From Gammaproteobacteria bacterium (GTDB lineage: Bacteria; Pseudomonadota; Gammaproteobacteria; SZUA-152): 18,089 nt of DNA. Below, piece after piece: positions 8,771-15,881 of the stretch. Each line of letters begins with the position of its first letter. Positions within the stretch are counted from its first letter, which is position 1. A program made the translations under genes and the position numbers. The notes below the pieces were generated by a model. That model saw only the letters and a program-made list of their open reading frames with translations, searched no databases and was not told the DNA's origin. The stretch lies in assembly GCA_030617485.1 (NCBI GenBank), contig JAUWVK010000013.1, positions 1 to 18,089 of the forward strand, read 5' to 3'.

Positions 8771-9610
8771 TCAGCTGTCAGGGTTTGATTCTTGTCCTGC
8801 TGATGAAGAGTCAGATTTTGAATCGAGAATTGGGTTGAGTTGTTGAACTCGTTGCGCGTCATTTGCCAGCGCAGTCAACCCCAGTTTCGTATAACAGTCC
8901 ACCATAATTGTTAAGGCCTGTCTTGAGGCGGGTGTTTGTGGGAAATTTTCCACAACATGTTTTGCTCTATTTACTGCGGCGACGCAGGCACCCCGGTCGA
9001 CATAATAATTAGCCACATGGATTTCGTGAATTGCTACGGAATTGAGTAAGTGCCCCATGCGTTTTGAAGCATCCGGTGCATAGCGACTGTTGGGAAACTT
9101 TTTCACCAGTTCTGCAAAATAATCATAGGCTTTTTGGGTCGATGCTGGGTCACGAAGACTGGGATCTTGCGGAAGCATGGAGTCCAATGCGTTGTCTTTT
9201 TTGCTAGCGCTGGCTAGACCCCGTAAATAGTACGCATAATCCACATTAGAATGTCGCGGGTGTAACTTTATAAAACGATCTGCAGCCGAAATTGCAGAGT
9301 CGGGTTCTTCGAATTTATAATAAGCATAGGCAGTATTAAGCTGCGCCTGTTCCGCAAATGTCCCAAATGGGTATCTGGCTTCCAGGGTTTCAAACATTTC
9401 TATAGCTTCTTCATAATCAGCGGCTTCCAGTGCACTGTTGCCTTCTTTGTGCAGTTTTTCAGCAGACCAATTTTTGGTTTCGTCCTGGTCATCAGGAGAA
9501 GTTGAACAGCCTGATAATCCCAGGCCAAACAGGGCGCACCCAAATACAAGCAGGTTCAGCTTCAAAGTGAGTGTTTTCCTAAATGGTAAGAAGGGTGGTG
9601 AGCGGCGCAT
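8771..9610 (-). CDS. bamD: Outer membrane assembly lipoprotein BamD
   Basis: BamD is the essential TPR lipoprotein of the BAM complex, which folds beta-barrel proteins into the outer membrane. The 279-aa precursor has a basic N-terminus, a hydrophobic stretch (19-32) and a lipobox LSGC with lipidated C35. Serine at +2 (C-S) suits outer-membrane sorting. Five TPR-like units follow from about residue 48, with family motifs ARYPFGTFAEQAQLNTAYAY, LHPRHSNVDYAYYLRGL, FPNSRYAPDASKRMGHL and the IHEIHVANYYVDRGACVAAVNRA stretch. The tail (260-279) is serine/aspartate-rich. It is somewhat longer than E. coli BamD (245 aa) because of the extended leader and tail. Divergent orientation to rluD is the classic gammaproteobacterial arrangement. 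It is functionally relevant to the barrel protein encoded at 94-2289. Confidence 0.95.
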   Translation of the reverse strand: MRRSPPFLPFRKTLTLKLNLLVFGCALFGLGLSGCSTSPDDQDETKNWSAEKLHKEGNSALEAADYEEAIEMFETLEARYPFGTFAEQAQLNTAYAYYKFEEPDSAISAADRFIKLHPRHSNVDYAYYLRGLASASKKDNALDSMLPQDPSLRDPASTQKAYDYFAELVKKFPNSRYAPDASKRMGHLLNSVAIHEIHVANYYVDRGACVAAVNRAKHVVENFPQTPASRQALTIMVDCYTKLGLTALANDAQRVQQLNPILDSKSDSSSAGQESNPDS

Positions 9611-9700
9611 TGTTTATTGAGTTCTATGTGTGTCTTGTGGGTAAATAAATTATGGTGAAGTTATCCAGTGCAACCCCAGCCTTTACTGTAAAAGAGCGCT

Positions 9701-9706
9701 ATTATA
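9701..9706 (-). promoter_or_regulatory. Candidate -10 element for bamD
   Basis: On the minus strand this is a perfect TATAAT followed by AGCGC, about 90 bases before the bamD ATG. No good -35 is visible. A second minus-strand TATAAT lies at 9730-9735. On the plus strand the same A-T block provides TATAAC (9703-9708), with TTTACT (9682-9687) at short 15-base spacing, which might serve rluD. Confidence 0.35.
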
Positions 9707-9776
9707 ACGGGTCTAATATGTTGGGCCTAATTATAAAGGGCTTAGATGATTTGGACGAGAGAGAATAACAAATTAC

Positions 9777-10793
9777 ATGACTAATACTGAGCATTTATCA
9801 CAGGTGATCCCTGATGAGCTAGGCGGAAAACGCCTGGATCAGGCGTTGGCGGCTATGTTTCCGGACTACTCTCGCGCTCGCTTGCAGCGCTGGATCAAAG
9901 ATGGCCATGTGACGGTGGATGGTTCCCAGCTGCGCCCAAAAGATCAGATTCGTGGCGGTGAGCAAGTGGAGTTATCCGTTGTGCTGGAAGAAGAAACCAG
10001 CTGGCGGCCACAAAAACTACCGCTGGATATCGTCTATGAAGACGAGGCAGTGATTGTCATTAATAAACCCGCCGGCGTTGTGGTACACCCCGGTGCGGGC
10101 AATATGGATGGTACCCTCAGTAATGCCTTGCTGCATTATGCCCCGGAGCTGGAATCCGTACCGCGAGCGGGCATTGTGCATCGTATCGACAAGGAAACTA
10201 GTGGCTTGTTGATGATCGCCAGAACCCTTGTTGCGCAAAAATCACTGGCTGAACAATTGCAGGCGCGAACTGTTGAACGTGAATACTGGGCTCTGTCTCA
10301 GGGTGTAATGACGGCTGGCGGTACCGTTGATGCACCCATTGGTCGGCACCCGGTGAACCGTACCCGACAGGCAGTAGTTGAAAATAGAGTGATTCTTAAT
10401 GGAGAGGCGGATAGTGAGTATATTGGTCGGGAAGCCCGGAATGCCAAAGAGGCAATTACTCATTATCGGGTGCTGGAGAAATTTTGCGCCCACACGTACG
10501 TTAAGGTCAAGCTTGAGACGGGTCGCACCCACCAAATCAGGGTGCATATGGCCTATATCAATTACCCTCTGGTAGGAGATTCGGTTTATGGCGGACGGTT
10601 GCGGATCCCCCCTAAAGTTACCCCAGAGCTGGATGCGGCTTTGCGGGGATTCAGACGGCAAGCTTTGCATGCGGCGCGACTGGGCTTTGTACATCCTAAA
10701 ACGGGAGAGTCGGTGGAGTGGCAGGTGCCCTTACCGGAGGACATGGCAAAACTGATTGAAGCCTGTCGACAGGATGCCAGGGCGAATAAGTAA
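9777..10793 (+). CDS. rluD: 23S rRNA pseudouridine synthase RluD
   Basis: RluD converts U1911, U1915 and U1917 (E. coli numbering) in helix 69 of 23S rRNA to pseudouridine. The 338-aa protein has an N-terminal S4 RNA-binding domain (about 17-75, GGKRLDQALAAMFPDYSRARLQRWI) and a pseudouridine synthase core with motif HRIDKETSGLL and catalytic D138. It also has the conserved ETGRTHQIRVHMAYINYPLVGDSVYG segment and ends with HAARLGFVHPKTGE. It is about 12 residues longer than the E. coli protein (326 aa). Between AVV and EAITHYRV (about residues 202-224) it carries some 19 residues more than I expect from the family. No strong ribosome site is visible; GAGAGAG lies 13 bases upstream. pgeF follows almost directly, as in other Gammaproteobacteria. 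Confidence 0.95.
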   Translation: MTNTEHLSQVIPDELGGKRLDQALAAMFPDYSRARLQRWIKDGHVTVDGSQLRPKDQIRGGEQVELSVVLEEETSWRPQKLPLDIVYEDEAVIVINKPAGVVVHPGAGNMDGTLSNALLHYAPELESVPRAGIVHRIDKETSGLLMIARTLVAQKSLAEQLQARTVEREYWALSQGVMTAGGTVDAPIGRHPVNRTRQAVVENRVILNGEADSEYIGREARNAKEAITHYRVLEKFCAHTYVKVKLETGRTHQIRVHMAYINYPLVGDSVYGGRLRIPPKVTPELDAALRGFRRQALHAARLGFVHPKTGESVEWQVPLPEDMAKLIEACRQDARANK

Positions 10794-10816
10794 CTCGAGT
10801 GAGCGATGAGAGTAGC

Positions 10817-10852
10817 AACAAACGTGGTAACAAATGTGGCAATAAGGGTGGC
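10817..10852 (+). repeat. Three tandem 12-base units before pgeF
   Basis: AACAAACGTGGT, AACAAATGTGGC and AATAAGGGTGGC follow one another without gaps. In the pgeF frame they encode NKRG-NKCG-NKGG. They lie between the rluD stop and the pgeF ATG, inside the 22-residue extension that exists only if pgeF starts at the GTG at 10799. Confidence 0.7.
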
Positions 10853-10864
10853 GAAAAAAGCAAA

Positions 10865-11650
10865 ATGAGCCTGGATCTCATTACCCCTCAATGGCCAGCG
10901 CCAGCTCATGTGCATGCAGCTACCACGACTCGTTCCGGGGGGGTAAGCCTGGAGCCATTTGCTAGCCTCAATATGGCGGGTCATGTGGGAGACGAGGCGG
11001 TATCAGTCGCAACCAATCGGCAACGTTTGGAAGAGGCTCTTTTGTTGACGGAGAAGCCCCATTGGTTAAGTCAGGTGCACGGTACCTCAGTAGTTAAACT
11101 GGACAGTGGCAGCATTGGTCTGCCAGAAGCAGATGCCAGTATGACCGAGGAGTTGGCTTGCGTATGCGCAGTGCTAACGGCAGATTGTTTACCGGTATTG
11201 TTTTGTGATCGGGCAGGGACTCGGGTGGCCGCTGCCCATGCTGGCTGGCGTGGTCTGGCGGCTGGCGTACTGGAGTCAACGGTCGAGGCCATGGGTGTGC
11301 CCGGTGACGAAATTCTGGCCTGGTTAGGTCCTGCCATTGGGCCGCAGTCCTTTGAAGTGGGGGAAGAGGTCTATCAGGCCTTTGTTGGGACAGGTGTTGA
11401 ACAGAACCCCGAAGCTGCTGACGCTTTCGTGCTTTCTAACAGGCCGGCAGATTCTGACAACAAGAGGCGTTGGCTAGCTGATCTCTATCAGCTGGCCCGC
11501 ATTCGACTGAAAAATGTAGGTGTGACATCTGTATACGGCGGTGATTTTTGTACTTTTGAAGACCGAGAACGTTTTTACTCCTTTCGCCGTGATGGCAAAA
11601 CCGGGCGTATGGCAAGTTTGATATGGTTGGAAGAGCCAGAGGGAAAATAA
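10865..11650 (+). CDS. pgeF: Peptidoglycan editing factor PgeF (DUF152/multicopper polyphenol oxidoreductase family)
   Basis: PgeF (YfiH) removes wrongly incorporated L-serine-containing UDP-MurNAc precursors; related proteins show purine nucleoside phosphorylase or laccase-like activity. The metal-site residues are visible as the histidine of SQVHGTSVV, the cysteine of LTADCLPVLF and the histidine of AAAHAGWRGL (H94, C130, H147 when numbered from the GTG at 10799). WLGPAIGPQSFEVG and the C-terminal YSFRRDGKTGRMASLIW are also diagnostic. The frame is open to a GTG at 10799, five bases after rluD, which gives 283 aa. The ATG at 10865 gives 261 aa and an N-terminus MSLDLITPQWP that lines up with E. 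coli MSKLIVPQWP, so it is preferred. Neither start has a strong ribosome site. clpB, the common next gene, is absent. Confidence 0.93.
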   Translation: MSLDLITPQWPAPAHVHAATTTRSGGVSLEPFASLNMAGHVGDEAVSVATNRQRLEEALLLTEKPHWLSQVHGTSVVKLDSGSIGLPEADASMTEELACVCAVLTADCLPVLFCDRAGTRVAAAHAGWRGLAAGVLESTVEAMGVPGDEILAWLGPAIGPQSFEVGEEVYQAFVGTGVEQNPEAADAFVLSNRPADSDNKRRWLADLYQLARIRLKNVGVTSVYGGDFCTFEDRERFYSFRRDGKTGRMASLIWLEEPEGK

Positions 11651-11663
11651 AAGAGCAGAAATC

Positions 11664-11699
11664 AGTGAAAAGTGCGCAATGATTCACTTTGGCTTTTTT
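11664..11699 (+). terminator. Probable intrinsic terminator after pgeF
   Basis: AGTGAA (11664-11669) pairs with TTCACT (11683-11688); an alternative overlapping stem is AAAGTG (11669-11674) with CACTTT (11685-11690). GGC and then six T (11694-11699) follow. The stem is short, but position and T-run fit the end of the rluD-pgeF transcript. Confidence 0.45.
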
Positions 11700-11759
11700 C
11701 TTTACCCTTTAGTCTTCCCCTTCTAAACTGCGATGCCTGATCTTTTGGATTGAAATATT

Positions 11760-12551
11760 ATGAGTTTATTAACCTGGATCATCATTTTTAGTCTGCTGGG
11801 CGGTGTGCTCAGTGTGATGGTGGCATCCACATTCCTATTGTTGCCGGCCACCGTGCGTTCGCGGCTGGTACCACATCTGGTGAGCTTTGCTATTGGCTCC
11901 CTGCTGGGCGCCGCTTTTCTGGGCCTGTTACCTCATGCGTTGATGGGGTCAGGTGTTGAAGATTTTCACAGTATATTTCTGGCGGTGTTGTTGGGACTGT
12001 TAAGTTTTTTCCTGCTGGAAAAACTGGTGTTGTGGCGTCATTGCCATTCTGATCATTGTGAGGCTCATGGGGCTGATCAGTCTCACGACCATGATGGGGA
12101 CAGCAAGGCCGCGGGTATCACGGTGCTGGTGGGCGATGGCATGCACAACTTTGTGGATGGCATATTGATTGCCGCAGCATTCTTAACTGATATTCATCTC
12201 GGCATCGTGACCGCGTTAGCCATTGCTGCCCATGAAATTCCACAGGAAGTCGGCGATTTTGTTGTGTTACTGCACAGTGGTTTCACGCGCGCCAAGGCAC
12301 TTTTATATAATGTGTTGTCGAGTCTGGCCACCATTGTTGGTGCCTTGTTGGCTTACTGGTGGCTGGCAGGCATGGAAGAAATATTACCGTATGTATTGGC
12401 TGTGGCAGCATCGAGTTTTATCTATATCGCAGTGGCCGATCTTATTCCCGGTTTGCATAAACGCACAGAGGCAAGTGCTACGGTGCAGCAAATGTTATTA
12501 ATTGCTTCCGGGGTTGCGGTCATTTATCTGACACATTCGACGCTTCATTGA
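11760..12551 (+). CDS. ZIP-family divalent metal transporter
   Basis: This is an inner-membrane protein of the ZIP (zinc/iron permease) family, expected to bring Zn(2+), Fe(2+) or similar ions into the cytoplasm. The 263-aa sequence shows about eight hydrophobic segments. A histidine-rich cytoplasmic loop lies between the third and fourth (H94, H96, H99, H103, H109, H111 in WRHCHSDHC...HDHDGD). Segment four has the signature GDGMHNFVDGI (H129, N130, D133) and segment five has AAHEIPQEVGDF (H158, E159, E163), the binuclear metal centre typical of the GufA/LIV-1 side of the family. Substrate cannot be read from the sequence. The start ATG lacks a clear ribosome site. The next gene, a double-ACT protein, begins 63 bases downstream on the same strand. 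Confidence 0.92.
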   Translation: MSLLTWIIIFSLLGGVLSVMVASTFLLLPATVRSRLVPHLVSFAIGSLLGAAFLGLLPHALMGSGVEDFHSIFLAVLLGLLSFFLLEKLVLWRHCHSDHCEAHGADQSHDHDGDSKAAGITVLVGDGMHNFVDGILIAAAFLTDIHLGIVTALAIAAHEIPQEVGDFVVLLHSGFTRAKALLYNVLSSLATIVGALLAYWWLAGMEEILPYVLAVAASSFIYIAVADLIPGLHKRTEASATVQQMLLIASGVAVIYLTHSTLH

Positions 12552-12614
12552 GTGACCGTCTTTTTATGAACCATTTTTCTGTAAAGTATTGTTATCAAAG
12601 TCATCGAGGGAATC

Positions 12615-13139
12615 ATGAATAAACACTGGTACATGTTAACGCTGGTTGGAAAAGACCGGCCAGGTATTGTGGCCCATGTTACTCATGCCCTGTACGAGGG
12701 AGGCTGTGACCTTGGCGAGACCTCCATGATGCGTTTAGGTACGAGTTTCACCATTATGATGATGGTGCAGCACGAGGGAACTGTTAAGTCATTGCAAAAT
12801 CTAATTCAGGGTGAGGCTGAGTCGTTTGGCCTACAATTACATATTGATAAGATCGAAGGCGGGTTGCATCATCATCATGAACCTGATGTGCGCATCACAG
12901 TTTATGGTGCGGACCGAGCAGGTATCGTTGCGCATGCAACTGGTGCGCTATCCGAGGCGGGGTTGGACATACTTGATCTTACTTCCGGCGTGGGTGGTAC
13001 CGAAGCCGAGCCTATTTATATTATGCACATTGAAGGTCAGGCGAAAGAAGGCATTGAAGCCTTGAAGTCTGCGTTGGCGATTATTAAAAAAGAAGGCGTT
13101 GACACTCAACTATCCTATATTGATACGTTGATTGGTTAG
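12615..13139 (+). CDS. GcvR-like double ACT-domain regulatory protein
   Basis: The 174-aa protein consists of two ACT domains, about residues 5-80 and 92-170, each opening with the ligand-loop signature G-x-DR-x-GIVAH-x-T (GKDRPGIVAHVT, GADRAGIVAHAT). That is the layout of GcvR, the E. coli glycine-responsive antirepressor partner of GcvA, so amino-acid binding is likely; a glycine response is inferred from family only. The domains are joined by a linker with four consecutive histidines (85-88), absent from E. coli GcvR as I know it. A GAGGG ribosome site lies four bases before the ATG. It sits between a ZIP transporter and a peptide deformylase gene that starts about 12 bases after its stop. 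No gcvA or gcvTHP genes are in view. Confidence 0.85.
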   Translation: MNKHWYMLTLVGKDRPGIVAHVTHALYEGGCDLGETSMMRLGTSFTIMMMVQHEGTVKSLQNLIQGEAESFGLQLHIDKIEGGLHHHHEPDVRITVYGADRAGIVAHATGALSEAGLDILDLTSGVGGTEAEPIYIMHIEGQAKEGIEALKSALAIIKKEGVDTQLSYIDTLIG

Positions 13140-13151
13140 AGCTCTGAGGCT

Positions 13152-13658
13152 GTGTTGGAAATTATTCAGTATCCGGATGATCGTCTTAAGCAGGACTCGA
13201 TTGTAGTTGAAAAATTTGATGATGCGTTGCTGAGATTTGTTAATGATCTGGATTTAACGATGCGCGCAGGTCCGGGTGGGATTGGTATCGCGTCGCCGCA
13301 AGTGGGGCGCTTTGATCGCATTGTGATTATTGATCTATCTGGTATGAAAAAGTTGCCGAAAGCTAGCAGTAATCACGGTCGTTTGGTGTTAATTAATCCA
13401 GAGCTTACCGAGTGGGACGGGTTGGTTATGGGGCGAGAAGGCTGTATGTCGGTGCCTGATTTCACTGGTAATGTGATTCGTGCTGAAAAAATAACGCTTT
13501 CGGCATTTGATGAGTTTGGAGAACAACACGAATATCAGTGCGAGGGTTTTGAGGCGCGAGCGGTGCAACATGAAGTTGATCATCTTGATGGACTGTTGTT
13601 TCTTGATCGTTTAGTGAGTCGGAAAACGGATTTATTTAAACGAAAAATGCTCTCTTGA
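13152..13658 (+). CDS. def: Peptide deformylase
   Basis: Peptide deformylase removes the formyl group from N-terminal methionine of new proteins, using Fe(2+) or a similar metal. All three family motifs are present in the 168-aa product: motif 1 GIGIASPQ (43-50), with serine where alanine is usual, motif 2 EGCMS with metal ligand C98, and motif 3 QHEVDH with H140, E141 and H144. The start is ambiguous: GTG at 13152 follows GAGG (13146-13149) by two bases, while the adjacent TTG at 13155 would have better spacing (five bases). It is only 12 bases from the ACT gene and probably cotranscribed. The usual def partner fmt is not here, so this may be a second deformylase; that needs the rest of the genome. 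ispF follows after 45 bases. Confidence 0.92.
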   Translation: MLEIIQYPDDRLKQDSIVVEKFDDALLRFVNDLDLTMRAGPGGIGIASPQVGRFDRIVIIDLSGMKKLPKASSNHGRLVLINPELTEWDGLVMGREGCMSVPDFTGNVIRAEKITLSAFDEFGEQHEYQCEGFEARAVQHEVDHLDGLLFLDRLVSRKTDLFKRKMLS

Positions 13659-13703
13659 CTAAGAGTCAGAAAAAATAATAAGGATTAATGTAAAGGTAAT
13701 CAT

Positions 13704-14180
13704 ATGCGAATTGGACACGGTTACGACGCTCATCGGTTTGGCGAGGGAAAACATATCATGCTTGGTGGGGTAGAAATTCCCTTCGAGCATGGATTTATTG
13801 CCCACTCTGATGGTGATGTTGCGGTTCATGCTCTATGTGACGCCTTGCTTGGTGCGGCAGCGCTGGGCGATATTGGTCAGCACTTTCCTGATACCAGCAG
13901 TGAGTTCGTCAACATTGATAGTCGTATTCTTTTGCGTCGTGTGATTGATTTGTTGGCAAAAAACAAATGGACTGTTGGGAATGTTGATATCACCATTGTT
14001 GCACAAGCGCCGAAGATGGCGTCGCATATCCCCGCAATGTGCAAAAATCTGGCGGCCGATTTGGGTGTGGATGTGGGCTGCGTTGGCATTAAGGCAACTA
14101 CAACAGAAGGCATGGGTTTCACTGGTCGCGGTGAGGGTATTGAAACCCATGCGGTTGCTTTGTTGGTCCCTGCTGCTTGA
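13704..14180 (+). CDS. ispF: 2-C-methyl-D-erythritol 2,4-cyclodiphosphate synthase
   Basis: IspF catalyses the cyclisation step of the MEP (non-mevalonate) isoprenoid pathway, releasing CMP. The 158-aa sequence shows the N-terminal [13 protein letters not shown] with zinc ligands D8 and H10, the third ligand H42 in [27 protein letters not shown], and the C-terminal [15 protein letters not shown]. Length matches the family. ispD, which often precedes or is fused to ispF, is absent; peptide deformylase lies upstream instead. The stop codon TGA overlaps a TTG that is the likely truD start (TTGA), implying translational coupling. Confidence 0.97.
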   Translation: MRIGHGYDAHRFGEGKHIMLGGVEIPFEHGFIAHSDGDVAVHALCDALLGAAALGDIGQHFPDTSSEFVNIDSRILLRRVIDLLAKNKWTVGNVDITIVAQAPKMASHIPAMCKNLAADLGVDVGCVGIKATTTEGMGFTGRGEGIETHAVALLVPAA

Positions 14181-15277
14181 CTCTCTCTGTAAAACCCACG
14201 GCGGGTTTGCCTGACTGGCCGCGTTCTATTAATAATAATGAAGTTGAGCCTGATGCAGCTCGGATTCGATCCTGCCCGGAAGATTTCCGAGTTGATGAGG
14301 ACCTGGGTTTTTCTCCCTCTGGCGAAGGCGAACATTCGCTGTTGCATATTCGTAAACGTAATCGTAATACAGATCAAATCGCCCGGCAGCTTGCGCGCCA
14401 CGCAGGTATTCGTGCGCGCGATGTTTCTTATTGCGGACTCAAGGATCGTATTGCCGTTACCAGTCAATGGTTTAGTGTCTGGTTGCCAGGCAAGGCGGAT
14501 CCTGACTGGTCGTCCTTAGAAGAGGACGACCTGAAAATCCTGGAACAATCTCGCCATATCCGTAAACTCCAGCGTGGTGCTTTACAGGGTAATCATTTTG
14601 AAATTGTGATTCGCGACATTCAGGGTGCGCAAGATGAAATTGAAAAACGATTAAGTCGGATACAGCAGCAGGGTGTGCCCAACTATTTTGGTGAGCAACG
14701 TTTTGGTCGTGATGGCGGTAATCTTGTCTCAGCGCAAACCATGTTTAAAGGTAAACGAATCAAGGATCGGTTTTTGCGGGGATTGTATCTTTCCTCAGCC
14801 CGTTCATTTTTGTTTAATGAAGTACTTGCGGAGCGGGTGCGTAACAATAACTGGAATACAATATTACCAGGCGAAGCTATATCACTTGCAGGTAGTCGGA
14901 GTTATTTTGTTTGCGATGAAGTGGATGAAGAAATTACGCAACGGCTGGATAATTATGATATCCATCCCAGTGGGCCGCTATGGGGAAGAGGTGAATGTTC
15001 CGCTCATGGCGAAGCGGGCGAATTAGAGAAAACAGTGATGGCTTCCCACTCTCTGTTTTGTGAAGGGCTGGAAAAGGCGGGCTTAAAGCAGGAGCGGCGA
15101 GCGTTACGTTTGTTGGTTAACGACCTGGAATGGACATGGTTGGACGAGTTGGAGCAGGAAGCCGGTAAGGAAAGTTCCCCAGAAAAGAGGACGCCTGATT
15201 TGCGATTAACGTTTACGTTGCCAGCGGGTGCGTATGCGACAGCCCTGTTGCGGGAAATTGTTTCTACAGGTCGGTAG
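14177..15277 (+). CDS. truD: tRNA pseudouridine(13) synthase TruD
   Basis: TruD makes pseudouridine at position 13 of tRNA-Glu and is the archetype of the widespread TruD family. Visible signatures are [13 protein letters not shown] (33-45) with GEGEHSLL, the catalytic-site motif [16 protein letters not shown] with Asp90, [15 protein letters not shown], the [17 protein letters not shown] segment and HPSGPLWG. Length is 366 aa, against 349 in E. coli. No ATG or GTG is available at the N-terminus: the start is TTG at 14177, overlapping the ispF stop by four bases, or TTG at 14207. The first gives an N-terminal length that agrees with homologues. The gene ends 36 bases from the convergent smr gene. 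Confidence 0.94.
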   Translation: MTLSVKPTAGLPDWPRSINNNEVEPDAARIRSCPEDFRVDEDLGFSPSGEGEHSLLHIRKRNRNTDQIARQLARHAGIRARDVSYCGLKDRIAVTSQWFSVWLPGKADPDWSSLEEDDLKILEQSRHIRKLQRGALQGNHFEIVIRDIQGAQDEIEKRLSRIQQQGVPNYFGEQRFGRDGGNLVSAQTMFKGKRIKDRFLRGLYLSSARSFLFNEVLAERVRNNNWNTILPGEAISLAGSRSYFVCDEVDEEITQRLDNYDIHPSGPLWGRGECSAHGEAGELEKTVMASHSLFCEGLEKAGLKQERRALRLLVNDLEWTWLDELEQEAGKESSPEKRTPDLRLTFTLPAGAYATALLREIVSTGR

Positions 15278-15313
15278 CAATCCCACGTTAATTTCATGAG
15301 TACGATTTAGTTT

Positions 15314-15853
15314 TTACGATAGCTTCTTTAGTAAAACGTACACCGAACCGGTGCCGCCATGTTTCGGTTGGGTGGAACTAAATGCAAGCACTGCCGGGCT
15401 TTCCTGTAACCAGTGATTAACCTGTGTCTTTAGTACCGGTCTTCCTGCCGCGGAACGTGTACCTTTGCCGTGAATCACGATGACACAGCGACAGCCAACC
15501 GACTGTGCCTCATCAAGAAAAAGTGTAAGTGATTTTCCTGCTTCTTCAATAAACTGACCGTGTAAATCCAGGCTGGCTTCTACCGGGATATCGCCACGTT
15601 TTAGTTGTTTTAAAAGTCTATGCTGGAGACCCGGGCGGGCGAAAAAAAGCGATTCTTCTGGTGTTACGTCTAGGGCATGAGCAAACTCAACAAAATCTGA
15701 GTCAATCTGTTCTTCTGGTGTTTGTGTGCGCCGATGAGGTGAAATATTGGGTTTTTCGGGTTGAATGCGTTCTTCCACGTTTAACGGTTTCACGCCCGCC
15801 ATCATGTCATGGAATAAATCAGTGTCATTTTCGGGTGGTTTATCTTTGGCCAT
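15314..15853 (-). CDS. Smr-domain protein, SmrA-like putative endonuclease
   Basis: Smr domains are MutS2/SmrB-type nuclease modules; E. coli SmrB cleaves mRNA at collided ribosomes. The 179-aa protein has a variable N-terminal half, then FFARPGLQHRLLKQLKRGDIP (71-90), which resembles E. coli SmrA (YdaL). The Smr domain carries LDLHG (95-99), the HGKG loop (128-131) and HGGTGSVYVLL (165-175). SmrA of E. coli lacks the DLHG motif, whereas this protein keeps both DLHG and HGKG, so it may be catalytically competent. It is on the opposite strand inside the truD-surE-pcm cluster, with only 28 bases between its ATG and the surE ATG. Target and function here are inferred from family only. Confidence 0.88.
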   Translation of the reverse strand: MAKDKPPENDTDLFHDMMAGVKPLNVEERIQPEKPNISPHRRTQTPEEQIDSDFVEFAHALDVTPEESLFFARPGLQHRLLKQLKRGDIPVEASLDLHGQFIEEAGKSLTLFLDEAQSVGCRCVIVIHGKGTRSAAGRPVLKTQVNHWLQESPAVLAFSSTQPKHGGTGSVYVLLKKLS

Positions 15854-15873
15854 GGGTTCAGGAACTATATACT
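15845..15873. promoter_or_regulatory. Candidate bidirectional promoter of smr and surE
   Basis: On the plus strand TTGGCC (15846-15851) and TATACT (15868-15873), 16 bases apart, resemble a sigma-70 promoter that would start surE RNA near 15880, almost at its ATG (15882). On the minus strand TATAGT (15869 down to 15864) offers a -10 for smr, overlapping the plus-strand hexamer by two bases; its -35 is weak. No ribosome site lies near the surE ATG, which fits a leaderless or near-leaderless message. Confidence 0.4.
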
Positions 15874-15881
15874 AGCGAACA

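Noticed and set aside
12552..12614. Glycine riboswitch or other structured leader before the GcvR-like gene
   Set aside because: Only 63 bases are available and no tandem aptamer-like pairing is visible.
13833..14467. Minus-strand open frames of 105 and 196 codons across ispF/truD
   Set aside because: They are shadows of two well-conserved plus-strand enzymes.
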